A DNA stretch of 64,000 nt from Salinigranum rubrum (GTDB taxonomy: Archaea; Halobacteriota; Halobacteria; Halobacteriales; Haloferacaceae), in NCBI RefSeq assembly GCF_002906575.1, contig NZ_CP026313.1, positions 62,001 through 126,000 on the forward strand. Direction: 5' to 3'. A model generated the notes under the pieces. It had not been told where the DNA came from and ran no database searches. It saw only the letters and a list, made by a program, of their open reading frames with translations. Made by a program: the position numbers and the translations under genes. Positions within the stretch are counted from its first letter, which is position 1; the number at the start of each line of letters is the position of its first letter. Below, piece by piece: positions 63,268 to 64,000 of the stretch.

Positions 63268-64000
63268 ATGACGGAAGCTACAGAGAAAGCCGATACTATC
63301 GTGGACGAGTACGACGTGGCAATCGTCGGTGGCGGTATGGCTGGGCTGACGGCGGGGATCGCCGCTGCTGAAACCGGAGCTGCCACTGTCGTACTGGAGA
63401 AATCCCCAGAGGACCTTCGAGGTGGTCACTTGCGATACACCGAAACGTTCCGCATCCCGACAGCGGACATCGAGAGCGATCTCGACTTCCACATCCCGGA
63501 CTACAGCCCCTCCGACTTCTACCAAGATATCATGCACGTGACCGACGGGCACGCAGATCCCGACCTTGCACAGACGCTCGTCAACAACGCCGGGGACATG
63601 TTCGAATGGCTGACCGAACACCTACGGGGACAGAACTTCCAGTGGCAGACCGAACCGGATCGGACGATGTACGCCGCTGGACGTATCTTTCACGACGGCG
63701 AGCAGATTACGGACGATTTGTACACAGCCGCCGAGGCAGCCGGCGTCGACGTTGTCTACGAGGCCGAAGCTCGCGAATTGATTCAGGAGGGGACACGTGA
63801 CGTGCGCGGAGTCCGGGCCATGGTCGCGGACGCGTGGACCCGATTCGAGGTCGATGCTGTCGTGCTGGCCTGCGGGGCTTACGAATCAAGCCCTGAAAAG
63901 CGGGTTAGATACTACGGCGGCCCCTACGACGACATCACCGTTCGAGGCTCGAAATATAACACGGGCGAAGCGCTGGAAATGGCGATGGACGCCGGCGCGA
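63268..64000 (+). CDS. FAD-dependent oxidoreductase, tricarballylate dehydrogenase-like, partial
   Basis: The first 244 residues of a flavoprotein that runs off the right edge, from ATG 63268 (MTEATEKADTIVDEYDVAIV). The FAD motif VAIVGGGMAGLTAGIAAAET is followed by VLEKSPEDLRGGHLRYTETF, closely parallel to the protein at 57034-58443 (RGGHTQFTETFRIPTADI versus RGGHLRYTETFRIPTADI). Further shared phrases are ACGAYESSPEKRVRYYGGP and VRGSKYNTGEALEMAMDAG. The capping domain is entered, but the catalytic C-terminal part lies outside. It would act on a di- or tricarboxylate or similar acid. The pair of related flavoproteins flanks the MFS-aldehyde dehydrogenase-CapA run. Confidence 0.85.
   Translation, partial: MTEATEKADTIVDEYDVAIVGGGMAGLTAGIAAAETGAATVVLEKSPEDLRGGHLRYTETFRIPTADIESDLDFHIPDYSPSDFYQDIMHVTDGHADPDLAQTLVNNAGDMFEWLTEHLRGQNFQWQTEPDRTMYAAGRIFHDGEQITDDLYTAAEAAGVDVVYEAEARELIQEGTRDVRGVRAMVADAWTRFEVDAVVLACGAYESSPEKRVRYYGGPYDDITVRGSKYNTGEALEMAMDAGA

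Noticed and set aside
1-64000. tRNA, rRNA, CRISPR arrays or a replication origin
   Set aside because: No cloverleaf-like T-arm sequence, rRNA core sequence, spacer-separated repeats or Orc1/Cdc6 gene with origin boxes was recognised on reading; a covariance-model scan was not possible here.

Overview
The window is haloarchaeal. Proteins are acidic (Asp/Glu-rich), codons favour G/C at the third position, many genes have an A/T-rich TATA-like box about 25-31 bases before the ATG (leaderless-type promoters), and secreted proteins carry Tat/lipobox signals such as MNRRNFVKSAGAAG...AGC. I infer a plasmid or accessory chromosomal island: it carries a conjugation-like operon, insertion sequences, and many catabolic genes, several broken, with no housekeeping genes, rRNA or tRNA recognised.

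Left part (1-12.3 kb): the end of a TnpB gene, then a minus-strand operon of tightly coupled genes resembling a type IV secretion/conjugation apparatus. In transcription order it runs: two small frameshifted genes, a VirB2-like small membrane protein, a large secreted protein with a C-terminal anchor, a Tat-type lipoprotein, a VirB6-like multi-pass protein, a protein with a PrgI-like membrane hairpin, a VirB4/HerA ATPase and a VirD4-like coupling ATPase with an unusual C-terminal extension. A degraded IS630-family element (12344-13395) separates this from the rest.

Middle and right (13.5-64 kb): a long organic-acid / sugar-acid catabolic island. It holds three transporter systems (a carbohydrate-type ABC importer at 33-38 kb, a tripartite TctCBA importer at 46-49.6 kb, an MFS carrier at 61.7-62.9 kb), two acyl-CoA synthetases, a CaiB-type CoA transferase, a MaoC hydratase, MmgE/PrpD proteins, two 3-hydroxyisobutyrate-dehydrogenase-like reductases, two aldehyde dehydrogenases, zinc and iron alcohol dehydrogenases, thiamine-diphosphate enzymes (one IlvB-like, one two-subunit ComDE-like), two tricarballylate-dehydrogenase-like flavoproteins, EtfAB, and a membrane cytochrome b/HdrD-like protein that could pass ETF electrons to quinone. 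Four copies of a CapA-type metallophosphatase-fold protein (one a pseudogene) are interspersed. They lack visible signal peptides and twice lie next to an aldehyde dehydrogenase, so a role in catabolism seems more likely than in capsule synthesis.

Many genes are disrupted, in two classes. Some are clearly decayed (internal deletions, nonsense codons): an aconitase-like LeuC, MFS, EamA, one PrpD and an acetyl-CoA hydrolase-type gene. Others are otherwise perfect genes interrupted by single-base losses, mostly in G/C runs (aldehyde dehydrogenase, ABC solute-binding protein, TctA and others). The second class may be homopolymer sequencing errors and should be checked before calling those genes dead.
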